From assembly GCF_024642105.1 (NCBI RefSeq), contig NZ_JAHEBT010000052.1, positions 372,001 through 436,000 of the forward strand: a stretch of DNA of 64,000 bases. The letters run 5' to 3'. The notes under the pieces were generated by a model. That model saw only the letters and a program-made list of their open reading frames with translations. It ran no database searches and was not told the DNA's origin. This document shows positions 56,777 to 64,000 of this stretch, piece after piece (the first letter of the stretch is position 1; every line of letters begins with the position of its first letter). Position numbers and translations under genes: made by a program. Source of the stretch: Flavobacterium sp. Lineage in GTDB: Bacteria > Bacteroidota > Bacteroidia > Flavobacteriales > Flavobacteriaceae.

Positions 56777-57976
56777 TTAGCTTTTAATTTTTAAGAACAC
56801 TCCTGTTGCGCTAAAATTTAGTTTAACTTTAATTCCCGCAGCTGTAGTAATAATTACATCATAGGTACCATCTGATTCTATATGAGCCTCTTTAACTGTA
56901 GCACCGACATAATTTGTTGCAATATACGTTTTGATATCAGCAAGTAAATTAGCTATAGCAACTGAAGCCTCATTAGATGGGTAATGATTATTGCTGTGAG
57001 AGCTTAATGAAACAAAAGTACCATCAGCTTTAAATTTTAATTCTAATTTTAAACCATCTGCTGTAAGAATATGCACCTCAAAAGTACCATCTGATTCTCT
57101 TTCTGCACTAACTATTGTTGAACCCACATAATTTGTAGAGATATAAGTCTTGATTATAGCAGACAAATCAGCAACTGCTATTACAGTTCCATTGTCTGAG
57201 TGATGAATATCATCTGAACTCACAGCAACAAAAGTACCTGAAGCAGAAAAATTAATATTCAATTTAGCTCCTGATGCAGTTGTAACAAAAACATCAAAGC
57301 TTCCATCTGATTCTTTGTGTGCCGAAGTAATGGTGGCTCCTGTGTAATTAGTAGAAATATAAGTAGTAATTGCAGGCAACAAATCAGCTATTGCAACTGG
57401 CGTATGATTATTAGCATGATTGTGTCTATGATTACCATTGGCCTTTAAGGCTCTCTCAGAAACAAAAGTACCATCTGCTTTAAAATTTAATTTTATTTTA
57501 TTTCCATCAGCAGCAGTTATCATAACATGAAAACTACCGTCTGATTCTATGTGTGCATTATTAATAACAGCGCCCACATAATTAGTAGAAATATACGTTG
57601 TAATCGCTGGCAACAAATCGGCTATTGCCACAACAGATTGCACTTTAGCGGAAATCAATGCTCCTTTAGTTGTAAAACTTAATTTAGTTACAACCGTATT
57701 TGCTGCTGAGCTAGTTGATTTTGCAGTCGTCGCCGAAGTTTTAGCCACATATACGACATACGTCCCATCTGAAACTAAATTAACTTCTGTCGTTGTTGCT
57801 CCAACATAATTAGATGCAATATAGGTCGAAACAGAAGTAGGCAAAGCAGTTGCAGCTACTACTTCATAAGTTGAACTTGTAGCAGCAGTAGCACCGACAC
57901 CAACAGGCTCATCATTTGAACAACTAAAAAGCACTACTGATAATGCTAAAGCAATAAGAATTTTTTGATTTTTCAT
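56777..57976 (-). CDS. Lipoprotein with five tandem PepSY-like repeats
   Basis: The track ORF starts at 58030; internal Met19 (57976) gives lipobox leader MKNQKILIALALSVVLFSCSNDEP. Repeat units of about 60-80 aa contain TYISTNYVGAxIxxAHxESDGSFxVxxTxAxGxKxxLxFxAxGTFV. Confidence 0.8.
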   Translation of the reverse strand: MKNQKILIALALSVVLFSCSNDEPVGVGATAATSSTYEVVAATALPTSVSTYIASNYVGATTTEVNLVSDGTYVVYVAKTSATTAKSTSSAANTVVTKLSFTTKGALISAKVQSVVAIADLLPAITTYISTNYVGAVINNAHIESDGSFHVMITAADGNKIKLNFKADGTFVSERALKANGNHRHNHANNHTPVAIADLLPAITTYISTNYTGATITSAHKESDGSFDVFVTTASGAKLNINFSASGTFVAVSSDDIHHSDNGTVIAVADLSAIIKTYISTNYVGSTIVSAERESDGTFEVHILTADGLKLELKFKADGTFVSLSSHSNNHYPSNEASVAIANLLADIKTYIATNYVGATVKEAHIESDGTYDVIITTAAGIKVKLNFSATGVFLKIKS

Positions 57977-58135
57977 TTTTAAAAGATTTAAGAAATTATT
58001 TGTAATTTTTATATTAATTATTTGTCTCATTACTTTAGACCTAGAAACAGTAAAAAAGTTTTTTTTATTTCAAAAAAAAAATAAATTTAGCTCTAGAATA
58101 AAATATAAATACTTGATTATTAGCAAGGTTATTAA

Positions 58136-58170
58136 ATACAAAAACCTCAAGATATCTTGAGGTTTTTGTA
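58136..58170. terminator. Strong stem-loop terminator
   Basis: tacaaaaacctcaagatatcttgaggtttttgta perfect palindrome. Confidence 0.85.
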
Positions 58171-58186
58171 TTTAATTTATTATGTC

Positions 58187-58864
58187 CTAATACTGAATCT
58201 TTCCTATATGCCGCATTACACGAACAATTCTTGCTTTTCTCCTATTGATAAAAGCCGAAGAATTAGACGCTTTAAATTTTCTTGGATTGGGTAAAATAGC
58301 CGCAATTCCAGCCGCTTCCATTTTAGTTAAACTCGAAGCATCTTTACCATACCAATACTGTGTGGCTGCATGCGCTCCATAAATCCCATCGCCCATTTCG
58401 ATACTATTCAGGTATACCTCCATAATGCGCTCTTTACCCCAAATCAATTCAATCAAAACCGTAAAATAAGCCTCTAACGCTTTTCTAAAATAACTTCTGC
58501 CCTGCCATAGAAATACATTTTTAGCCGTTTGTTGAGATATAGTACTCCCTCCTTTTATTCTTTTCCCGTTTGAATTATTTTGAAATGCTTTTTGCATGGC
58601 GCTAAAGTCAAATCCATGGTGTCGTAAAAAAGTGCCGTCTTCACTAGCAATTACTGCTTTTTGCAAATTCATTGATATGTTTTCAATGGGTTCCCAATTG
58701 TGCTCAAAATAAATCGGTTTTTTATCCCACTTATTTTCAATAATACGAATACCCATTAAAGGTGTAAATGGCACAGGGACAAATTTGAAAAAGACTACTA
58801 AAAAAACAGAAAGTCCAAAAAACCACAACACAACTTTGTACAAAATACGTTTCAACTTCACCAT
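58187..58864 (-). CDS. mtgA: Monofunctional biosynthetic peptidoglycan transglycosylase
   Basis: 225 aa; AVIASEDGTFLRHHGFDFSAMQKAFQNN, GGSTISQQTAKNVFLW, RIMEVYLNSIEMGDGIYGAHAATQYWYGKDASSLT. Confidence 0.93.
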   Translation of the reverse strand: MVKLKRILYKVVLWFFGLSVFLVVFFKFVPVPFTPLMGIRIIENKWDKKPIYFEHNWEPIENISMNLQKAVIASEDGTFLRHHGFDFSAMQKAFQNNSNGKRIKGGSTISQQTAKNVFLWQGRSYFRKALEAYFTVLIELIWGKERIMEVYLNSIEMGDGIYGAHAATQYWYGKDASSLTKMEAAGIAAILPNPRKFKASNSSAFINRRKARIVRVMRHIGKIQY

Positions 58865-59103
58865 AAAAAAGAATCTAAAAATGCTTTCAAGAATTAAACA
58901 CTATTTGAATAGGCATAAAAATAATACTTTTTTGGAGCTATCTCCAGCTGTCCACTATATCTTTTTCTTTTTTTTATCCCAAAACCTCCCCTCATCCAAA
59001 AAAAGAAAAAGGATGCCGTTCCCATCTGGGCTAAAATTTCGCATTAAAATCGCGTTTCTCATTAGAATTAATTATTTTTATGAACCGAAAAACAATAAAT
59101 GTT

Positions 59104-60999
59104 ATGAAAAAAATAATTCTTTTCACTTTAATCAGTTTACATGCCATGGCGCAAAACACAATGACTCCTGAACTACTTTGGAAATTAGGCAGAATTAGTC
59201 CTTTAGGTATTTCTAAAGACGGCAAAAATATTGTCTATAAAGTAAGTACGCCCTCTGTAGCAGAAAACAAATCCAATTCAAAAACCTACATTTTACCGAT
59301 TACTGGAGGTGTGTCAACAGAAATTAAAGACAGTAAAACTATCTTGACCGACAAAAATATCTCGCCTGATGGAAAATATATCGTGTACAACGAAGAAGTA
59401 AAAATTGACAAAGTACATGGAAAAGACTTTTATCCAGAACTACAAAAATCTGACGTACAAATCTACAATGGATTAGACTACCGTCATTGGGACACTTGGA
59501 ACGAAGGGAAATTCAATCACGTTTTTTACAAAGAAAACAAAGAAGGAGCTATTGGAATTGACATCTTAAAAGGAGAAAACTTCGATAGTCCACAAAAACC
59601 TTTTGGCGGAGACGAAGATTATATTTGGTCGCCAGACAGCAAAAGTATTTTGTATGTATGCAAGAAAAAAGCAGGCACACAATATGCTATTTCGACCAAT
59701 ACTAATATTTATCAATATGACTTAGCTACAGGAAACACAACTAATTTAACCGAAGATAACCAAGGGTATGATATGGCACCTCAATTTTCATCTGCTGGGA
59801 ATTTAGCTTGGTTACAAATGAAACGTGACGGGTATGAGGCAGACAAAAACGATATCATTGTTGCCTTCAAAGGAATGAAGTTAAACTTAACGGAGAATTG
59901 GGACGGAAGTGTGGATCATTTTTTATGGAGTAAAGACGGCAAAAGTATCTACTTTATTGCGGCTGTTGACGGAACCAAACAACTTTTTGAAGTGAACTTT
60001 CCAGGCATGACAAAAACAGCAATTCAGGTGCGCCAAATTACCAACGGCGATTTTGATATGAATGATATTATTGGTTTTTCTGGAGATACGATCCTCTTAA
60101 CTCGTGCCGACATGAACCATGCCGCTGAAATTTACTCGTTTCATCTAAAGAAGAAAAACTGGACTCAATTGTCTAATGTGAACACAGCAACTTACAACAC
60201 TTTGGCGCTAAGCAAAACGGAAAGACGCTATGTAACTACTACCGATGGGAAGAAAATGTTAGTTTGGGTAATTTTACCTCCTAATTTTGATGCTACAAAA
60301 AAATACCCAACCTTATTATATTGCCAAGGAGGACCTCAAAGTGCTTTGACACAATTTTATTCGTACCGTTGGAATTTCCAATTAATGGCAGCTAACGGTT
60401 ATATTGTAGTCGCTCCCAACCGTCGTGGAATGCAAGGTCATGGTGTAGCATGGAATGAGCAAATCAGTAAAGATTGGGGCGGACAAGTAATGGACGATTA
60501 CCTATCAGCGATTGATGACGTGGCCAAAGAATCGTATGTAGATAAAACACGTTTAGGATGTGTGGGCGCTAGTTATGGTGGTTATTCTGTATTTTATTTA
60601 GCTGGTATCCACAACAACCGTTTCAAAACTTTTATTGCTCACGATGGAGTGTACAATACCCAAAGTATGTTTGGTACTACCGAAGAAGTCTTCTTTAATA
60701 ATTGGGATTTTGGAGGTGCGTATTGGGAAAAAGACAATGCCGCAGCGCAAAAAAGTTACACTACGTTCAATCCAATGAATCTTGTAGACAAATGGAACAA
60801 ACCCATTTTAATTATTCAAGGTGGAAAAGATTTCCGTGTGCCAATAGGACAAGGTCAAGAAGCGTTCCAAGCCGCACAACTTCGTGGTATAAAAAGTAGA
60901 TTTTTGTATTTTCCAGAAGAAAATCATTGGGTATTAAAACCTCAAAATGCGCAAATTTGGCAAAAAGAATTTTTCAAATGGCTGAAAGAAACTTTGTAA
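59104..60999 (+). CDS. S9-family serine peptidase (prolyl-oligopeptidase/DPP-type)
   Basis: Start at Met9 of the 639-aa track ORF gives a signal peptide; GCVGASYGGYSVFYLAG nucleophile region, GGKDFRVPIGQ, EENHWVLKPQN. Confidence 0.9.
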   Translation: MKKIILFTLISLHAMAQNTMTPELLWKLGRISPLGISKDGKNIVYKVSTPSVAENKSNSKTYILPITGGVSTEIKDSKTILTDKNISPDGKYIVYNEEVKIDKVHGKDFYPELQKSDVQIYNGLDYRHWDTWNEGKFNHVFYKENKEGAIGIDILKGENFDSPQKPFGGDEDYIWSPDSKSILYVCKKKAGTQYAISTNTNIYQYDLATGNTTNLTEDNQGYDMAPQFSSAGNLAWLQMKRDGYEADKNDIIVAFKGMKLNLTENWDGSVDHFLWSKDGKSIYFIAAVDGTKQLFEVNFPGMTKTAIQVRQITNGDFDMNDIIGFSGDTILLTRADMNHAAEIYSFHLKKKNWTQLSNVNTATYNTLALSKTERRYVTTTDGKKMLVWVILPPNFDATKKYPTLLYCQGGPQSALTQFYSYRWNFQLMAANGYIVVAPNRRGMQGHGVAWNEQISKDWGGQVMDDYLSAIDDVAKESYVDKTRLGCVGASYGGYSVFYLAGIHNNRFKTFIAHDGVYNTQSMFGTTEEVFFNNWDFGGAYWEKDNAAAQKSYTTFNPMNLVDKWNKPILIIQGGKDFRVPIGQGQEAFQAAQLRGIKSRFLYFPEENHWVLKPQNAQIWQKEFFKWLKETL

Positions 61000-61034
61000 T
61001 ATAAATAGGAAGAGAGCGGCCAAAAGTAAAAAAA

Positions 61035-61117
61035 TTGTCATTCCGAATTTATTTCGGAATCTATAAATAGTTCAAATCAATTATTTTAAAGAAACTGAAA
61101 CAAGTTCAGTTTGACAA
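61035..61117. repeat. Small non-coding REP/MITE-like intergenic element
   Basis: ttgtcattccgaatttatttcggaat ... gaaactgaaacaagttcagtttgacaa: short terminal inverted ends (ttgtca/tgacaa) and two internal mini-palindromes. Confidence 0.45.
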
Positions 61118-61128
61118 GAATATGGATT

Positions 61129-61605
61129 TTAGGACGCCCTCTTTTTATTATTGACAATATCTTCAATAATATTTAAATGATGACCTGTGTGAATTTCAAG
61201 AAAACGGATTGTTTCTTTTAATTTTAATTTTCCAAAGTAAGGATGTTCAAAAAAGTGATCTTTGGAAACTACCTCCAACGCTTTAATTGCGTCTCTTGTT
61301 TTAGACAAATGTTCTTGTAAATCTTCATTGTTTATGAGTGCTTTTGGGACCACAACTTTGGGTGCTTTTGCTTTTCCTCTGGGAATTTTTTTCGTTGCCA
61401 ATACAACCAACTTCATCAAACTAAACTTCCAGTTATAATCTTTCGGATTGGACTGTTGTACAGCGCTAACAATCCCATTTATGGTTAAAAGCGAATGTTC
61501 AATTTGCCATCCAACAGTAGATTGTGATACTTGTGGATTAATCAATTCACTACTTGGAATATGGAATTCTAATTGATTCAATAAAGCCGCTAAGTTGTTT
61601 TTCAT
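61129..61605 (-). CDS. DUF1569/DinB-like family protein
   Basis: 158 aa; FFEHPYFGKLKLKETIRFLEIHTGHHLNIIEDI. Confidence 0.7.
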   Translation of the reverse strand: MKNNLAALLNQLEFHIPSSELINPQVSQSTVGWQIEHSLLTINGIVSAVQQSNPKDYNWKFSLMKLVVLATKKIPRGKAKAPKVVVPKALINNEDLQEHLSKTRDAIKALEVVSKDHFFEHPYFGKLKLKETIRFLEIHTGHHLNIIEDIVNNKKRAS

Positions 61606-61731
61606 TTTATGGTTTTGAGTAATTAGAATTTGTCTCCAACCAAAAATACGAAAATGAAAATTAGATTGGATGGATAATTTATGAATCTGCTCTGATAGAG
61701 CAAAATTGAGATTGCTTATGCACGACTTAAA

Positions 61732-61765
61732 ACAAAAAAACCTTGCATTGCTGCAAGGTTTTCTA
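61732..61765. terminator. Stem-loop terminator downstream of accC
   Basis: aaaaaaaccttgcattgctgcaaggttttct. Confidence 0.8.
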
Positions 61766-61784
61766 TGAAATGTTTTTTTATTTC

Positions 61785-63158
61785 TTATTCCGGATCATTC
61801 ATTTTGAATGTGTCCATGAAAGCTGTTGTGTAATCACCCGCAATATAACGAGGATCGTCCATCAACTGTCTGTGGAACGGAATCGTAGTTTTAACTCCTT
61901 CAATTACGAATTCGTCCAATGCTCTTCTCATTTTACTGATAGCTTCTTCACGTGTTTGTGCTGTTGTAATCAACTTAGCAATCATAGAATCGTAGTTTGG
62001 CGGAATAGAATACCCTGAATATACGTGAGTATCTAAACGCACACCATGACCGCCTGGCATGTGCAAGGTGGTGATTTTTCCTGGTGACGGACGGAAGTCA
62101 TTGTACGGGTCTTCGGCATTGATACGACATTCAATAGCGTGTAATTGTGGCAAGTAATTTTTACCAGAAATTGGCACACCAGCTGCCACTAAAATTTGCT
62201 CACGAATCAAGTCGTAATCAATTACTTGTTCTGTAATTGGGTGTTCTACTTGGATACGCGTATTCATTTCCATGAAATAGAAATTACGGTGTTTGTCTAC
62301 CAAGAATTCTACTGTTCCAGCTCCTTCATATTTAATATATTCTGCAGCTTTTACAGCAGCTTCTCCCATTTTTAGACGCAATTCATCGGTCATAAATGGA
62401 GAAGGTGTTTCTTCTGTTAATTTTTGGTGACGACGTTGTACAGAACAATCTCTTTCAGAAAGGTGACAGGCTTTACCGTAAGAATCTCCTACGATTTGGA
62501 TTTCGATATGACGAGGCTCTTCGATTAATTTCTCCAAGTACATTCCGTCATTTCCAAAAGCTGCAGCTGACTCTTGACGAGCGCCTTCCCAAGCTTTTAA
62601 TAAATCTTCTTCTTTCCAAACAGCACGCATTCCTTTTCCACCACCACCAGCAGTGGCTTTCAACATTACTGGGTAACCAAATTGGTTAGCCAATTCTGCT
62701 GCTTGTTCGTACGATTCTAAAATACCTACTGAACCTGGAACACAAGGAACTCCTGCTTCAATCATGGTCGATTTAGCCGAAGCTTTGTCTCCCATTCTAT
62801 CAATCATTTCTGGAGCTGCACCAATAAATTTGATACCGTGTTCTTGACAGATTTTTGAGAATTTTGAATTTTCAGAAAGGAAACCGTATCCTGGGTGAAT
62901 TGCATCAGCATTAGTAATCTCTGCTGCTGCAATAATATTGGACATTTTCAAATACGATAAATTACTTGGAGCGGGACCAATACACACTGCTTCATCTGCA
63001 AATTTTACGTGTAAACTTTCCGCATCAGCAGTAGAATAAACAGCAACTGTTTTGATTCCCATCTCTTTGCAAGTACGAATTACACGAAGTGCAATTTCTC
63101 CTCTATTTGCAATTAATATTTTTTTAAACATAGATTTTTTAATTTGAAAATTAAACAA
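61785..63158 (-). CDS. accC: Acetyl-CoA carboxylase biotin carboxylase subunit
   Basis: 457 aa; [55 protein letters not shown]. Confidence 0.97.
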   Translation of the reverse strand: MFNFQIKKSMFKKILIANRGEIALRVIRTCKEMGIKTVAVYSTADAESLHVKFADEAVCIGPAPSNLSYLKMSNIIAAAEITNADAIHPGYGFLSENSKFSKICQEHGIKFIGAAPEMIDRMGDKASAKSTMIEAGVPCVPGSVGILESYEQAAELANQFGYPVMLKATAGGGGKGMRAVWKEEDLLKAWEGARQESAAAFGNDGMYLEKLIEEPRHIEIQIVGDSYGKACHLSERDCSVQRRHQKLTEETPSPFMTDELRLKMGEAAVKAAEYIKYEGAGTVEFLVDKHRNFYFMEMNTRIQVEHPITEQVIDYDLIREQILVAAGVPISGKNYLPQLHAIECRINAEDPYNDFRPSPGKITTLHMPGGHGVRLDTHVYSGYSIPPNYDSMIAKLITTAQTREEAISKMRRALDEFVIEGVKTTIPFHRQLMDDPRYIAGDYTTAFMDTFKMNDPE

Positions 63159-63202
63159 TTTGAAAATTTGAAAATGAATTCAAATGACTACATTTTTTCA
63201 AA

Positions 63203-63694
63203 TTAAGACGGATCTACTAAGAATAATGGTTGATCGAATTCTACTGGAGACATATCATCCACTAAAATTTTAACAATTTTACCAGAAACTTCTGATTCGA
63301 TTTCGTTGAATAATTTCATTGCTTCAATTACACACAAAACATCTCCTTTACCGATACTACTTCCTACCTCAACAAAAACAGGTTTGTCTGGAGAAGGTTT
63401 TCTATAGAAAGTACCAATAATTGGTGATTTGATCGTAATATATTTAGACTCTTCTGCTACTGGTGCTGCTGGTGCTACTGGTGCCGCAGCTACTGGAGCT
63501 ACTGCTTGAGGAGCTACTGCTTGTTGCAACATGGGTTGTGCAGGCATTTGCTGAACATACGTTGTTGTTTCTGTAGCATTACCTTCTAAAGTCGTTCTGA
63601 TGGTCACTTTTACATCGTCCATCTCCAATTTAACCTCTGCAACTCCTGAGTTTGCAACAAATTTGATTAGGTTTTGAATTTCTTTTAAATCCAT
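63203..63694 (-). CDS. accB: Acetyl-CoA carboxylase biotin carboxyl carrier protein
   Basis: 163 aa; Pro/Ala linker, [49 protein letters not shown]. Confidence 0.96.
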   Translation of the reverse strand: MDLKEIQNLIKFVANSGVAEVKLEMDDVKVTIRTTLEGNATETTTYVQQMPAQPMLQQAVAPQAVAPVAAAPVAPAAPVAEESKYITIKSPIIGTFYRKPSPDKPVFVEVGSSIGKGDVLCVIEAMKLFNEIESEVSGKIVKILVDDMSPVEFDQPLFLVDPS

Positions 63695-63717
63695 AATGAT
63701 TTGTTTTTAGTTTACAT

Positions 63718-64000
63718 TTATTTTTTGTCGTAGGCCCATTTCAAATAAATAGAACCCCAAGTAAATCCACCACCAAAAGCAGCAAATATTATTGTATCTC
63801 CTTTTTTGAATTGTTTTTCAAAATCATTCAATACTAATGGTAAAGTAGCCGAAGTAGTATTTCCATATCGTTCGATATTCATCAATACTTTCTCTTCTTC
63901 TAAGTTCATTCTGCTAGCAGTAGCATCAATGATACGTTTATTAGCTTGGTGTGGCACTAACCAATCTACGTCTTCATTAGTCAAATTATTTCTTTTCAAG
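63718..64000 (-). CDS. fabH: Beta-ketoacyl-ACP synthase III (C-terminal part, truncated by window edge)
   Basis: NEDVDWLVPHQANKRIIDATASRM and AAFGGGFTWGSIYLKW. Confidence 0.93.
   Translation of the reverse strand, partial: LKRNNLTNEDVDWLVPHQANKRIIDATASRMNLEEEKVLMNIERYGNTTSATLPLVLNDFEKQFKKGDTIIFAAFGGGFTWGSIYLKWAYDKK

Noticed and set aside
1-64000. CRISPR arrays, transposases, integrases, phage genes, rRNA or tRNA genes
   Set aside because: None seen: no regularly spaced repeats with unique spacers, no transposase-like ORFs, no cloverleaf or rRNA sequence noticed. A tRNAscan/Infernal run would be needed for full certainty.

Overview
The window looks like a Flavobacterium-type (Bacteroidota) chromosome segment. 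About 54 kb is a pectin polysaccharide-utilisation locus (PUL) that looks aimed at rhamnogalacturonan-I, joined to an L-rhamnose catabolic operon. From left to right it contains: a rhamnose operon (partial FGGY rhamnulokinase, Pseudomonas-type L-rhamnose isomerase, aldolase/dehydrogenase fusion, RhaT permease) with a divergent GntR-type regulator; PL11, two (alpha/alpha)6-type proteins of unclear activity (one DUF4450-like), SGNH acetylesterases including a tandem double-SGNH protein, three GH2 enzymes, L-rhamnose mutarotase, GH43-like proteins, a sialate-acetylesterase-like protein, two SusC/SusD pairs, GH28, two exported PL22-like propellers, two GH105, GH106, a DUF4861-like protein, a CBM9-like/PKD protein and an esterase-GH43-like fusion. 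The right flank is ordinary: an ECF sigma/anti-sigma/Spy-like cluster, a 5-repeat lipoprotein, mtgA, an S9 peptidase, and accC-accB-fabH. The strongest new signal is regulatory. Nine promoters carry a direct repeat (consensus nCAGGnnnGT-ACAGGAY, 10-bp period). In 7 of 9 the repeat lies exactly 21 bp upstream of a good Bacteroidota -7 box (TAnnTTTG/A). It links the rhamnose catabolic operon with most extracellular degradation operons, while the second SusC/SusD pair lacks it and has a different, LacI-like palindrome. The geometry suggests an activator whose identity is not obvious from this window. All functional calls come from reading the translated sequences and remembered family signatures; no database search was run.
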